Shown here: positions 51,201 through 64,000 of the stretch, one piece after another
Numbering within the stretch: position 1 is the stretch's first letter
Layout of the letters: each line of letters opens with the position of its first letter
Source of the DNA: Seison nebaliae
Taxonomy: Eukaryota; Rotifera; Pararotatoria; Seisonacea; Seisonidae
DNA: 64,000 nt
Direction of reading: 5' to 3'
NCBI GenBank assembly: GCA_023231475.1
Contig: JALJEE010000537.1
Coordinates: 1 to 64,000, forward strand
Translations under genes and position numbers: made by a program
Notes under the pieces: model-generated
What the model saw: only the letters and a program-made list of their open reading frames with translations
The model's database searches: none
Told to the model about the DNA's origin: nothing

Positions 51201-54200
51201 CAGAGAATCGTTTAATGGAACTGGTACCAATCGCTGTCGCTTTGACATAAGCCGAACCGTCATTTTCTAATTCGATTAACGGTTTCGCATATCGAACATG
51301 AGTCAAACATGGATCATATTCTGGTAGACCGACATTCCTAATATTATGTGCCTTTCCATTCAAATGGACTGTGAGTGACGGCGATTCCTCACTGGAATAA
51401 TAATCATCTGAAGAATCCAATAATTTATCGACATATTCTACCGCTGCCAAAATCTCTTTGATTATTGGATTGAATTTGCCCAATTTCTTCTTAATGTGCA
51501 TTAATTTAAATGATTGAATAATCGTCTTTCTTAAGCTTAACGATTTTTTCACTAAAATGACCGAGGTGCAACTCGGATGTATGATACCAGATGGCGGATA
51601 ACATGACAGAAGAATATTATTATTTGTATTATTTACTTTTATCGTAAAAATCAATGGAACACTCTCACTTTCATTATGTATGGAAAACGTTTCGAATGTT
51701 GATACTGCCACTTTCAATTGATCATTGGTCGATTCCTGTAAATCCACTATCACATCTTCATTCCCATTCTTTTGAGTCAATAAATATTCGAATAATAACC
51801 AACTGGAAATATAACGATCATTCATTGCCTTATAAACTGGGGCGGTCAAATGCCTCGTATTTTTCAGAGATAATATTTCTTCTTTCTCCTCAAACTTCTC
51901 TACTAAGAATTTCAAATGTGACGTCGACAAATTACCTAATCCATGAATATTGGGTAAATTGAGCACATTCTTTGCACTAAGACTAAATGACGGTTCTGGC
52001 GTCAAATCATTCGACATATAAGTATGAGCGATACACTTCAAATTTACCATATCTGGAATTTGTATTTGGAGGAGATAATGATACAACAAAGTATAATTGC
52101 CTTCCGCTTTCAAATTGGCCGGTAACGGTTGTTCCATCGCCACACTGGTACAATAACATTCGAAGAAACTTTGGAACATTCCCACTTTATTCAACTTGCT
52201 ACATTTCACTTGAATTTCGATACTCGAACCACCAGATAAATGGAAAGTATTCGGAATAATTTCAAAAACACCTAAATTTCATTTCATAAAATTCAAATAA
52301 AGGACATTGAATTATTAATAATTAATTATAATTTTAAAAAAAAATAAAATCAAAAATTCGATAAAATGGAAACCGTGTGATTTTTCCTTTCGGATTTTTT
52401 GATGCCAACAACCGCGAATCGCATATGAATTGTGATTGGTAAGTAGAACGGTTTTACTCGCAAACGTCATATTGGTGAGTTTAGTGGCCATCAATTGGGA
52501 GAAATCGATCAGATTCGAATCTAAAGTCACACTATTTCGACATTGGAACGTTTGAATTACTTGTGCTATATTTGTATTATCTTCCTCCGATTCTCCACTT
52601 TTAGCAAATCCGATCATCTTTTGAACTTCGGAAGAAATGTCATTGGGAAGAGGATCCAATATCGCTAAATCTAATTTCGAATCATAATACGGAACCGGTT
52701 GCTGATTGGGAAAAGAGATGACATAAGCATCTTTCATCGTATGATCGACTTCCGCTATCAATTGACCGTTCTTGACCATTGTCACTATATCCTGAAAAAT
52801 GGAAAAATAAATAATTCAAAATAAGGAAAGATAAATATTAACGATCGGAGAGAATAAAGTTAATCCCATATATTGTAACTTCTTATATCTATCCAATGCA
52901 CTAAATGTCAAGTGATTGTGAACGATGTTGACATCACAACTTGCAACACCCAAACAATCCACATATAACGGGGCCTATTCAAATATATGATAAATATGCT
53001 TAAACTTTTAAAAAAGAACTTGATATTCGATTGTAATGAAAATTCTTCCGTAGAATTTCCCAGTATTTTCATAGTTACCAAAAGTAGCTTTAATTACCGT
53101 TTCGAAACCTGGTCTAACAATTCCAGATGATGGTTCGAAGCGAAATATCGAATATTCATCACTTGGAATCTATCGCACGGAAATTTTTTTGGATTCAAAT
53201 TATCAATTCAAAAAAAATCACTTCAAAATGTTTCTCACGATTTGATGGATTGTTCAGATAAATAATTAGGAACTTTTCCTCATTTTTTGCGATATAACCA
53301 AAATTCAATTTCCTCGTACTAATCGTTACTGGTTCATCTAAATATCATGAATAAAAATTATCATGAGAATAAAATTTAAGAAGAACATCTAGTGGTGGCT
53401 GTCATTTTCAGTAACGGTTGAGAAATGGTACGCCATTCAATCTCATAATTCTGGTCGACAAACAGACTGCTACTGAGAGAGGGACATTTGGCATAAATAT
53501 ATGCGATCTGCATCGAATTGACAACGGCAGTTTGAAAATTTATTCTCAATTTTAACAGTTTCTTTTTTGGAATCGTCATTTCAACATCTAATCCATCTCG
53601 AATAAAAAAATTTTTTGATCCCCTCAATTCTAATTGAAACAATTGATCGACCTGGAATGAAAAAATAAATAAAAGTGAAAAAATTTGTAGTAGAAAAATT
53701 ATAAACCGGAAAAGGATTATGAATGACAATTGTTCGAAAATATGATTTATGTTGATGTAAATTCTCTCCAAAGTTGATAAGTGGAACATCTTTAGGATTG
53801 AAAACCAGATCTTTCGTTTCAGGATTTTTCAGCATTATATTCATAAACTTCCCCACCCCAAATAATTGGACGGCACAATTTAAATTGAGTTTAGGTGGAC
53901 CATAACGAAGGATCGCCGTACCTTGATGAAGAGCACCAATCTGTTAATACAAATCGTTTTTATCAGTATCTATATTTAAATTGAAAATAACTTCAGGAAG
54001 GAAAGATATTTCAAAGATGACTCTTTCTCTTCTTTTTGAACATACTCCACATTGTGGCTTGACATGAAATGGCGCTTTGATATCCCATTCCCATTTAGTG
54101 GGCAAATTAGTCGTTGACCACATTTGAATTTTCAACGTTTTCTTCGTAAACAATTGCACCATTCCAAATCTCAACAAGTTACCCGATAGTTTAATATGAT

Positions 54201-54648
54201 GTGTTCTTTGTCTGGCACATAGAAAAACGGAACCGACTTTCTTTTTCTAGAAAAAAAGTCAATTCGAACTGGTTAAAAATTGAAATTTCAAACATTGAAA
54301 TAATAATCGACAGATTCTTCATAAACATCAGTCTCGCTATCTGGTTGGAATATTACATGAACTGTTAAAGGCTTTCCTATAACCAACGCTCCTTTCGGTT
54401 TGGCAGAAAAATTGAAGTAAGGACTCTTGGGAAGACTGAAAATTTCATAGAATTTTTATAATGAATGTTTAAAGAAATTTGGTTAATAACTCCAAAGAAA
54501 ATCGGACAAGTTTTGTGTTTGTGCTTTTGATGGCAATTTTCTGAACATATTCTTCATCTCTCTTATAATCAGAAAAATAGACCATCGATGGCAGAATCAC
54601 TTTATCTATTTCAACATAGAACTTCGGTGGCAATCGTTGAAGGGCCAT
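48232..54648 (-). CDS. CFAP65: CFAP65-like cilia/flagella protein with ASH/MSP-type beta domains
   Basis: Large axonemal-type protein built of repeated Ig-like ASH/MSP domains. It starts MALQRLPPKFYVEIDKVILPS at 54648, with an acceptor AG 13 nt before. Small exons run to about 52.3 kb, then one exon of about 3.97 kb ends at 48232. Recurrent motifs typical of such domains include SPYFNFSAKPKGALVIGKPLTVHVIFQP, LTSRWEFFFP, and IEPNGFRIIQITFLY after LSGR. The C-terminus (from about 49200) is a non-Ig region with FEDDRWRRATLR and Lys/Ser stretches. The total is near 1,900 aa, like CFAP65/CCDC108. Hydin or CFAP47-type relatives are the main alternatives. With CATSPERB it points to motile flagella. 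Confidence 0.68.
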
Positions 54649-55146
54649 GATTATACGCAATCTATTAATTCGAGATCATGGTAACTGCCAGAAAGAAGGG
54701 GATCCCTTATAGCACAAAAATAGAAGATTATTAGGACAAAAATATTTTTAAATTTTAAGGTTAAATCAAAACGATTATTAATTTTCAAAATTATCTTAAA
54801 TTTTAAGATATAAAAATTTTCTAAATTTTTTTCCAATTTTCTCAATCTTTTTTTTAAAAGAATTTCTAAAATTCAGACATATATTCGTCATATTACTAAT
54901 TTTTATGATACGTATAGTAAGATTAAGATTGAAAAATTTAATAGTTTCAAAAGGATTTTCTCAATAATAATCGACAAGAAAAAATTTGAAAAAGTTAACA
55001 ACAACATGAGAATTTTGCATGAATGTAATTTAGAGTTACGTGTTTGTTAGAAATTCATCCCGTTAAATTCAGTCAAATTAAATAAAACGAGAAATTGTTC
55101 AAAATCCATTTCAGTTAACTTGAGTGAAATAAAAAAATCATTCAAA
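54649..55146. promoter_or_regulatory. Head-to-head intergenic region, CFAP65-like/MON2
   Basis: 498 bp between divergent start codons; AT-rich with no core promoter motif I can name. Acceptor-like AG ends lie at 54662 (minus) and 55114 (plus, CCATTTCAG). Confidence 0.4.
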
Positions 55147-58100
55147 ATGTCAAAGTCAAATTTGACAATGTTAATCGATACCATTCAAACGGAACTTCAC
55201 AATTTAGTTCATGAATCGAAGAAGAAATATATTCCGGTGAAGGATGTGGCTGAATCGGCACTTGTCCAATTGAAGAAAGTGGACATGAATAATTATCCTG
55301 CTTGTATGAAGGAATTTGTGGACGATAAACTTCTGCGACCGTTAACAATGGCGTGTAATACATGTCAACCGAAATTGGTGACGGTAGCTCTCGGTCTCTT
55401 GCAACGATTGGCTCAATATCAATTGTTCTCAATTGATCATGTTCCCATAATTGTAGACGCTCTCTGGAAATTAGCATTCCATCGTCTTGAAGAATTGCGC
55501 GTGCTCCAAATTAGTCTCTTATTAATCAGTGATATTTCAGAGATTCGAAATGAACATTTATCAAGATTAATTTGTATTTCACTTTCATTCTGTGTGTCAA
55601 CAAACGACGTCATAACAGTCAATACAGCGACAGCAACGACACAACAAATATTTTATGCGATTTTTGAACGATTTCTACGAGAAACAGAAAATGAAAAGAA
55701 TAATAATGATAATAATAATAATATTAACAATAATAACAATAATAATAATAATAATAACAATAGGCCTATGGAGAAGATGGAGAAGAATTTGAAGAAGAAT
55801 AAAAAAGAGAAAATTGTAAGTGAATGTGATGAGAAGAAAATTTCGAATGATAATGATGATGTAATAAAAATTAATAGTGGAAGAAATAGAAATTCTTTAT
55901 CATCATCTGGTGAGGATGAGGAAGAGATTCCGATGTCACTCAGCGAATATGGAAAAGATGCTTATCGTCTTCTGCAGGATTTATGTGCGATAACTTCCGG
56001 TGATGATGATGTGATTTGGTTGAAGGATTTATTTCATCTAATGGATCATTATATGAAATATGTTCAAACGAATTCAAATCATCCTTCATCGCAATCTCCG
56101 AATAATCGAAAACATTTCTATCGAACTTGTCACCATAATTGTTGGTTCAATTTCGGATTGGAATTATTGGAATCCATTCTCTTCACTTTCCATTCGGCGT
56201 TCATTAAACATGAAGAATTTCGCGATTTACTCCGAACGAGAATGTGTCCACTTATCATCAAGAACTTTTCGACTTGTTTATCGATGCCGATGAAGGAAAG
56301 ACATTCCTCCGATTCAAAACATAAAAATCAAATGAATTTGTTAGTGAATGATTTTCTAGTAATGGAATATAATGGACATCATGTCACTAATCATTCGATA
56401 AGTCAACAACAAAATTCAAATAATTTAGGATTGGGAGGAAGTGGTCATTCAACAAACGGTACGTCTTCCGTTAATTCTTCAAATCAACTTTTCTGTCAAA
56501 TTGGAAATTGTTCTTATGGAATTTTTGGAGTGACTATCCGTCTCATTCGAATCGTATATATCGTTCTCCGTTATTATTTCCAATATCTGGTAACTGAATC
56601 GGAAATCTTCTCAACATTCCTCCTCAAAATGATCAATTCGGAACGATTTGTTTGGCAGAAAATTATCGCTCTAGAGACATTATTTAAATTATTTCATTAT
56701 TCAAATTATATCGAAGATATCGCTACGAAATTGGGACCGCGTCAACGAACAAATTCCACCACTTCATCCACTTCAACTATCAAAAATGGAAGTATTCATA
56801 GTGACGATTTACCACCAGATGATTTGGAAGGATCGTTGAATGAGAACGAGAGACATTTGACTGATAATCTTAAATTGAAATATCGGAGTCGTCATAAATC
56901 ACCTCCCATTTCCATATTGTCGGAAATTGTTAATGGATTAAATTCATATTTGAATTTTATTATCGATCGAATGCCATCAAAACATCTCTCCACCATCGAT
57001 ACGACGACGAATGAGAAAGAGAATGAGAATAAAAAAACGTTGAATCAAGTCTCAGGAATTAGTAGTTATGGAAATATAACATATACGGAAACGGAAGGAA
57101 ATTTGAATGATCAGAAAGAATATAACGGTTTTATTCATCATTCACTTCTTTTTCCTTTAGTGAATTCGGAGAAAGTTGAATCATTATTTGAACGTAATTC
57201 ATCTTTCAATCGTCAAATGAGTCAAGAAACGAAATATTCTCATCGGAAAGTATCGATGTCGAATAAATGTCTTTCACTTCTATTTGATGCTTTAGATAAA
57301 TGTGATGCTCCTACCATTCCTGAAGGATATTCGATGACATTACTCTACATTTGTAATATTTCATTAGTTCGATGTATCGAACAATTTTCAAATCAGTCCA
57401 CTATTTTGAAAGCGGTCGTTTTAAGTATCTGGTCTGGAATTTATGCTTCCCTCATTAATTGGTTGAAAATCAGTGCGACTTATTGGATCAGTGATATCGT
57501 TGTAGATAGTATGTTGAGAATGATAAAATATTCGTCAATGGTCAATTTGAAAACGGAAAGACATTTATTCCTCAACACTCTTTGTCAACATTCATTTCCG
57601 CTCCATTATTCAATGATCGTCATCGCTTCAACTGGTGAAACGGAAAAAAATCTCTCACGACCATTACCACCATCTGAATTTCTTACACTCATCAATCAAA
57701 CGAATAAAAGTTATGATAAACAACAACAACAACATTTATCGAAAGCAATAACAACATTTAATAATTTATCTGCTACATCAAATGTCAGTTCAGTATCGAA
57801 TGTAGCGACAGCTCTCGTTCCAACAACAACATCATCTACATCATCACTTAATCAACATGGAGGTCATTCAACATCGATTAATTTAACTTCATCATCTTCA
57901 ACAGCATTATCATCAACTTTGACGACTGCAGGAATCGTTTCACATCAATTGACGATGAATAATCAATTATTGGGATCGATTGTCGGTCATATGCAAAATT
58001 TCGTCGTTAACGGTTTCGCTTTGATGACGGAAACACGTCCCATTACCTCATCGGTAGGTTTAACACAAAAAAATATATTATGTATTAAATCAATTTTAAA

Positions 58101-61100
58101 TTATTTGAGTAAAGAAATGTCAGAATTTGATTCTTGTTGGTCACTCTTATTAACGACACTTCAACATTTCACTTGGATTATGGAAATCGAAGGGAAATGT
58201 GATGGAACATTCGTCAATCCATATCCAGCATTAGCGTCTCCCATCGATCAGCAGATCCAAACGAAAGAAGAAAAACCAGATAATGGTGACGGAAATAAAC
58301 GGGAAATAGAAATAGATAATCAAATTAAATTGACATCGAATATGGGAAAGAATGAACAGAAATATGAATTTTATGTTGAATTATCAAAATGGTTATTATG
58401 TAAACAATTGTCTCATCCGAGTCGGAATGAATTGAAAGAGATTTTATTGGCAATCGAAAAATTGAATGTGGAGAATTTGCGACTTTGTATTTCGTTGACT
58501 TCACATCGATCCTCTCCCAAACAACTCCTCCATCAATCCTTCAGTAATGATGATCTGGATAATGAAAATTTAGAGGATACACCAATTGATGGAACGATTT
58601 CATTATCGACGAATATGCATCGACATTTCCCTTCCTATTTCTCCATGACAGTTTTCATTTCGATTTATTCGAAAAATATCGAGAGATTTGATGAGTTCAA
58701 AGATTGTTTCTATTCAGCTCTCGTCAAAGGTTGTATGCAATCACATGAGAAATATCGAAATTTCGCCGTTTCTTGTATGTTACATGTGATTGAATTGAAT
58801 GTGGATTATTGTGTGAAGAAACGAGAGAAAAAATCGAGTGATCGAATGGAAGTTTGTTTTTTGAAAGATTCTTCCAATTTGACAGTTCGTCTGAGAAATT
58901 ACGAAGATTATTTAGAGAAAGAAACTATGGAATTATTAGCGGCATTAACAACAGTTCCATTTACTGATGTGAGACAAAAACAAATTCAAACAATTCTTCA
59001 AATTCTCAAATATCATGGATATTCTTTATCCACCATCAGTTGGTTTGCAATTCTCGATATACTTCTTTCCGTCGCTCATCTCATTAAGAAACATGCGACA
59101 CTAATCGAAATTATGAGAAGTGCATTCGGTATCATTTGTTTGATAGTGAATGATTTGATGGATCTCGTCTCATATCGAGCGATATCATCATTAATTTATC
59201 TCATTTCCATCTTTGTTCATCAACGTGTTGATTTAAATATGTCATTGACATCAGTCGGTCTATTGTTGAATGTAAACGATTTCCTCCATCACAAACAAGA
59301 GAAATTATTGAAACAAATTAATGATAATAAGATTCTGGAAAACCATCAAGATAATAATAATGATGGAAATTTATTAAATTTATTTTTCGAATCAAATCGT
59401 GATGACGAGAAATATTTATTGAATCTCGTCCAATCTCATGAATTATTTTCATCGAAATTATTGATGGAATCATCCACAAGCATTTATCATTCCATGGAAT
59501 TCTTCGAGAAAGGTAATGGAATTGAATTCATTAAACAAATCGAAAATAATATGACATTCATCGAATTATTACGAATGTATATTTATCAGCAATTGGCATC
59601 ATCATCATTAGATTCTCGATCGGCCATCAGGAAATCATCAGCTCAAACTTTCTTTTTAACATTATCTCAATTGAAAAATAGTTTAAATACGACAGCTCAT
59701 ATTTATTTGTTATTACAAATAGTTTTTCCAATGCAAATTCATATCGATCATCAACTTGTTTCCAATTGTCATTTATATCAGGAATATTTAGATGAAATTC
59801 ATCAATTAGATAATAAAGAATCATCCGAAGATCTTTCCACACTCAATTCTATGTCAAGTGCTGCCGATCCTATCGACATGGAAGATAAAACTATTCTTAC
59901 ACATCATTCTCGTAATACTCTCCTCAAACAATGGAGTGAAACGAGTGTCATCGTTTTATCGAATGTAACACGAATTTTTAATGCGGTAGAAATGTGTCAA
60001 AATGGAATGGTAGAAATGCCACAATTTCCGTTAATATGGAAAATTCTCTTATATATCATTCGAACTGGATCGTTACATTTCATTTCTGACGAAGTCTCTC
60101 AAGCATCTCTCCAATGTTTCCATGACATCATGCAAAATGATCTTGTTTCACTCGACGAATCGGCAAAGAATTCACATCAAATATTTTCCTCAGCAAATAA
60201 TGATATAAAAATTCAAAAATTTACTGGTGTTCTCTCATTGGAACATTATCAATTGGCTTGGGATGTATGGTATACCATCGCCAATACATGTCATCGTATT
60301 CTCATTAAACAATTAGTGAGTACTTTGAAAGAGAAAGATGACGATAATGACTCATTAAATAATCTTTTGAAATCCTCCAACAATATCATAACGGATGATA
60401 AAAATGATCAAGACAACGATCTTCCTATCAACATGAAACAAAAACAACTGATCAAATTGATGATTCGACACGGGAAATATGGACCTAATTCAACATATAT
60501 TGTTCGTCTTCTCATTCTGGTGAGGAGAATCATCAATAATTTGAATTTGAGTTTCAATTCGTTGAAATTCGAACAATTAATGACAATTGTCATGCAATTA
60601 CTCTTCACTACAACTGTCAGTGTCAAAGATTTTTCCACACAAGCCAATTTGATTTTGAATGAAATTCTCGATCCGAAAATAACCGCCGCACAAATCGAAG
60701 TGAGAACTTTATTCCGATTTCTTCTTGTTTGGCTTATCGTTGTTTATGGTGATCGGAAAGAAGAAGATTTAAATGAATTGAAATCGATTTGGTTCGGTCA
60801 ATTGGAGGTTGATGAAAAGATGGTAAATAATATGAAATATTTGAAATGTGAAAATTGTGAAATACTTTTCATCGAATCATTAAAATCCTTCAATAATGCC
60901 ATCGATCATTTGAATCAATATGGAAATGATGTGAGTCGTTGTATTTTGCAAGATGTTTATGATAAAATTCTCGCTTTCTCTGCCATGTCTTGTTTTCCTT
61001 TGATGCATCCACTTAAATTATATAATTCGAAATTGAGTTGTCTATACAAACAACCGATGTATTTCTATTTGTTATTATCAAGATCATCAATTGGATTCAA

Positions 61101-63246
61101 TTCGTTATATTTAGAAGATATTCGAAATAAAAGATCATCAAAACGGTTTCTTGATGAGACGATGGATTTCCTTTCAAATCATTACGAATATAAAGAGAAA
61201 TTGATGAAGAAAATGGATTTCTTATCGAAATTTTATGAACAAATTAAAGAGCAATTTATTTATAATGAATCGAAAAATTTGACAGATAATTTATCGACTT
61301 TAATCGCTTCAATGAAAAAGAGACGTCGATTACAAAAGAATAAAAATAAAAATAAAGATGAATGTAAAACTTTATTGAATTCTGTTGCTGATTCCAATCA
61401 TGAGAATTTGAAAGAGATTGATGATGTCGATGCTTTGGAACGATTGAAATTGCCAATCACTTCCGTATGGTATGTATCGACGATATCATTTGGTGAGAAT
61501 GTTCTCTCATTAATTGCCGATTTCACTTTAACTTATGCGATGCAAATGCAGAAGAATTATGATGAAGTAACTTCCACATCCAATCGACATATGGAAAATA
61601 AGGAGAAATTGGGCAATCTCTTAAATTTCTCGTCCGGTTCATATATTTATCTCATAGATCGTCTCCTTCATTCTCTCCATCTTATTCTTCGAATAAAATA
61701 TCGATGTTTCAATCTCTCTACGTGGCGATTGGCGATCGATTGTTACATTCGAATAATCGAGACGACAATGCCAATTTTGAGACGAGATCATTTCCTCCAA
61801 AATAATCTCATTACCATCAGTACTATGTCAATGGATAATCAGCGACATGTTACATCAGAGCAAATTTTTTATTTTGAATTATTTCGTCATTTCGTGGCGA
61901 TTACTTATGTGTTCCTTTATTCGTCGTCACAGAATGACGCGAATATCGCTAACGAACAAATTCAAGTTGATGAAATTCTCGATTGTAAATTAATAAATGT
62001 TTTTATTTTTATTATTATTATTAATTAATTATTTATTTATTTTAAGGTAATTAATAAAGAAATATTTGAACATCAAAGTCAATTTCCAACCAATTTCATT
62101 CGATCATTAATCCATTTGGTAGATTGTGGAACGGTGATCAATCGATCCATGAGTAAAACGGGACGACATGATCTAAATGAATTTCTCACCATGTTACCCA
62201 AAGTGGAATTGTGGCAGGAACAGGAATTAGACGTAAAAATAATAATTCGTCAACTCAATAACGGAATTCAACAGGATAAGAAGAATTTCATCGAATTATG
62301 TTATACCATCATGCAGGAATTGCAAAAACGAGCTATCGTCCATCAAAGTCGACGTGAAATTATCAGATTGAGTGGAATTGATAACGAGGAGAAATTCGAA
62401 CATCAAATGATCCATGAACAAGATACAATCGAATGTGATGATGAGAAAGTTGAACGATCAAAAAGAATTGACGTCGATAATTCCGATGTTGACGACGATG
62501 ATAGTGATGATGAAGAGGAAGAAGAAATAGTTTTATTACAAGACGCCACCAATCCAAATGTCATTCATAAACAACCATTAATTGATGCTACTAAAAATTA
62601 TAATAATAACAATAACAATGAGGTTAAGATGGAAATTAATTTTTTTGAAGGTGTCGATCTGATGGATTTCCTTTACAAATGTCATGACGGAATCATATCA
62701 CGAATTCATGATTTGAATATTGATTGGCGACCCACACCAAAATCGATTCCACTCATCAAATATTATTCGTGGACGATGACTGATTTCATCAATAAACATG
62801 TTCATGTCACTCAGACGTTCGATGAGAATGACGAAGTTTCATCATCCACTGGTGGTCGATTACAAGATGAACAAATAAGACATGATAATTTTCAGTACAT
62901 TTTGAAAAATGTCGAAGATTGTATGAAAGCGACGGAGGAGCGCATTCTCAATGCTCAATTGACGCCGAAACAAATCGATAATTTAGAAGCGGACGTCAAT
63001 AATGCTTATGAATCATTTATCGATATATATCGATTATTATTGGCATATCTCACACTCACACGATTTAGTGCCAATGAACGAGATAAAAACTCGCAAAATT
63101 ACATTATCTCTATCGGACATTATGATGCGATGAGAAGAAATCGAAGTAATATCAGAGATCATCGTTCGAAAATTAATGATCTTCTTTTACGATTCTCTCT
63201 CGTTTTCAGTTGGAAGGAAAGAATTCAATTGAAACGATCTAAATAA
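55147..63246 (+). CDS. MON2: MON2-type endosome-to-Golgi trafficking regulator
   Basis: Scaffold related to large Arf-GEFs but lacking a Sec7 domain; works in endosome-Golgi retrieval. Exon 1 is 55147-61998 (6,852 nt) and exon 2 is 62047-63246 (48-nt intron), giving 2,683 aa against about 1,720 in human. The N-terminus matches MON2: LIDTIQTELHNLVHESKKKYIPVKDVAESAL, LLQRLAQYQL, VNTATATTQQIFYAIFERF. The downstream HEAT-like helices include the HUS-type region around DLVSLDESAKNSHQIF. I see no Sec7 signature. Length comes from Asn-rich and acidic insertions (55691-55765, 62455-62530) and a C-terminal part after FPTNFIRSLIHLV that I cannot align with confidence. The first ATG (55147) lies 32 nt after an acceptor CCATTTCAG. 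Confidence 0.88.
55691..55765 (+). repeat. AAT/AAC run encoding Asn in MON2
   Basis: Nearly uninterrupted AAT/AAC triplets give a poly-Asn segment just after the conserved N-terminal domain. Probably length-variable. Confidence 0.85.
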
Positions 63247-63691
63247 CGATCATTATGAATTATATCTTGAAGTTTTATTCCATTTTTTTCCTTCTCCTAT
63301 TCCCGATATGAATTTATCCATTCATTTATTTTATAGAAAAATTTCAATAAAATTCTTCTAAATTCTTTCCCATCAAAAATTTTCTCATTTTCTTAAATTA
63401 TAATGAATTTTAATTAATTTTTTCTTATGAAAACAAAAATTTTTCATTTTCAAATTTGTTCAACTAAAAAATTTTTCCTTTTTAATTTTATCTTTTACTA
63501 AAACAATTAATTAATTTCCTTTTTTTTATTCTCTCCAGATTATTATTATTTTTAACATTTTAATTTTCTTCAATACTAAATTGAAAATAAGATCATCTCC
63601 GATGAAACTCAATTGCGATATAATTAAGAATGAACTCCAATATAATTTGCTCCAAAGTTAGAATGATTGTTAAGAAAATTTATTGAATTCT
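63247..63691. other. Convergent intergenic region after MON2
   Basis: AT-rich; several AATAAA-like signals on the plus strand (for example near 63346). No coding signal seen. Confidence 0.4.
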
Positions 63692-64000
63692 TTAGAAACG
63701 ATTCGAACAATCTCGAAATTGTCGTCTCGTATAATTATCCATTTCAAACAACATTCCACTGTTTTCGTTGTATCGGAATTTGACGATTGTGATCCGTGGA
63801 TGTGGAAGAGTATCAATAATGTTAAGGAGAATTGAGAGAATTTTTATAAATAATTTCAAATAGAATTTTCTTTTTACTAATTCGACAGTGAGAGGATATT
63901 CAGATGAAGCTAATGAAATAGTTGTCCAATTATCGTCGAGGGAACTTCGACAATGTTTCCACGACAGACAATTTGATAAGATCGAGAAAATATCGATCGA
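63692..64000 (-). CDS. Unidentified partial ORF at right edge
   Basis: A frame open from the window end to TAA at 63694-63692 (102 codons, no start inside). It begins SIDIFSILSNCLSWKHCRSS and later reads LPHPRITIVKFRYNENSG and DNYTRRQFRDC. Composition and CGA use look coding. A hydrophobic stretch about 45 codons in (FYLKLFIKILSILLNII) might be an unremoved intron, but no acceptor AG fits. No family recognised. Confidence 0.5.
   Translation of the reverse strand, partial: SIDIFSILSNCLSWKHCRSSLDDNWTTISLASSEYPLTVELVKRKFYLKLFIKILSILLNIIDTLPHPRITIVKFRYNENSGMLFEMDNYTRRQFRDCSNRF

Noticed and set aside
51654-52259. Plus-strand frames opposite the CFAP65-like exon
   Set aside because: Shadows of the minus-strand exon; no coding features of their own.
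55120-55146. MON2 start at 55120
   Set aside because: That codon is TTG; the first ATG is 55147 and fits the family N-terminus.

Overview
The window is nuclear DNA of a compact, AT-rich animal genome. Every gene I could rebuild is metazoan: Islet, FARP, Crk-type SH2-SH3, U2AF65, CatSper-beta, CFAP65-like, MON2, CKS. Most introns I could place are 42-69 nt with GT...AG ends. Arg is often CGA, and Asn/Gln runs made of AAT/CAA triplets are common. CatSper-beta and a CFAP65-like protein imply flagellated sperm or motile cilia, which argues against nematodes and arthropods. Many genes have a 3' splice acceptor just before the ATG with no visible upstream exon, which looks like spliced-leader trans-splicing. 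A small-intron bilaterian such as a rotifer, orthonectid, flatworm or appendicularian fits, but the sequence alone does not settle the phylum.

Layout. 1-247 (-): HECT-like C-lobe fragment. 904-3340 (-): Islet LIM-homeobox gene. 3.3-9.9 kb: no gene seen. 9.9-10.7 (-): small secreted coiled-coil protein. 12.5-13.8 (+): LicD/fukutin-like membrane protein, tail to tail (8 bp) with CATSPERB (-, 13.8-17.75). CATSPERB and U2AF2 (+, 17.97-19.65) are head to head. 19.2-21.95: a duplicated U2AF2/Hsp70-like 3' junction has produced a 125-aa standalone UHM gene and a broken Hsp70-like tail. 26.07-21.7 (-): ETFB, a Crk-like SH2-SH3 adaptor and a divergent Hsp70-family protein, closely packed. 31.1-44.1 (+): FARP-type FERM-RhoGEF with a 6.5-kb intron. 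44.8-46.2 (+): PRD-like homeobox gene. 46.5-47.9 (+): two CKS1-type genes. 48.1-47.9 (-): small secreted protein. 54.6-48.2 (-): CFAP65-like protein. 55.1-63.2 (+): MON2. 63.7-64.0 (-): unidentified partial ORF.

Exons joined by GT-AG and reading phase give totals divisible by three for U2AF2 (467 aa), the UHM copy (125), ETFB (254), both CKS genes (99 and 101), FARP (1,926 aa from the first visible exon) and MON2 (2,683). This supports those models. Exon limits inside CATSPERB, the Hsp70-like gene, the SH2-SH3 gene and CFAP65 are only partly resolved.

The genes share no pathway. The main points of interest are the neofunctionalised-looking UHM duplicate, the signs of trans-splicing and minimal 3' UTRs, and helically phased GTGCA-type motifs around the FARP gene.
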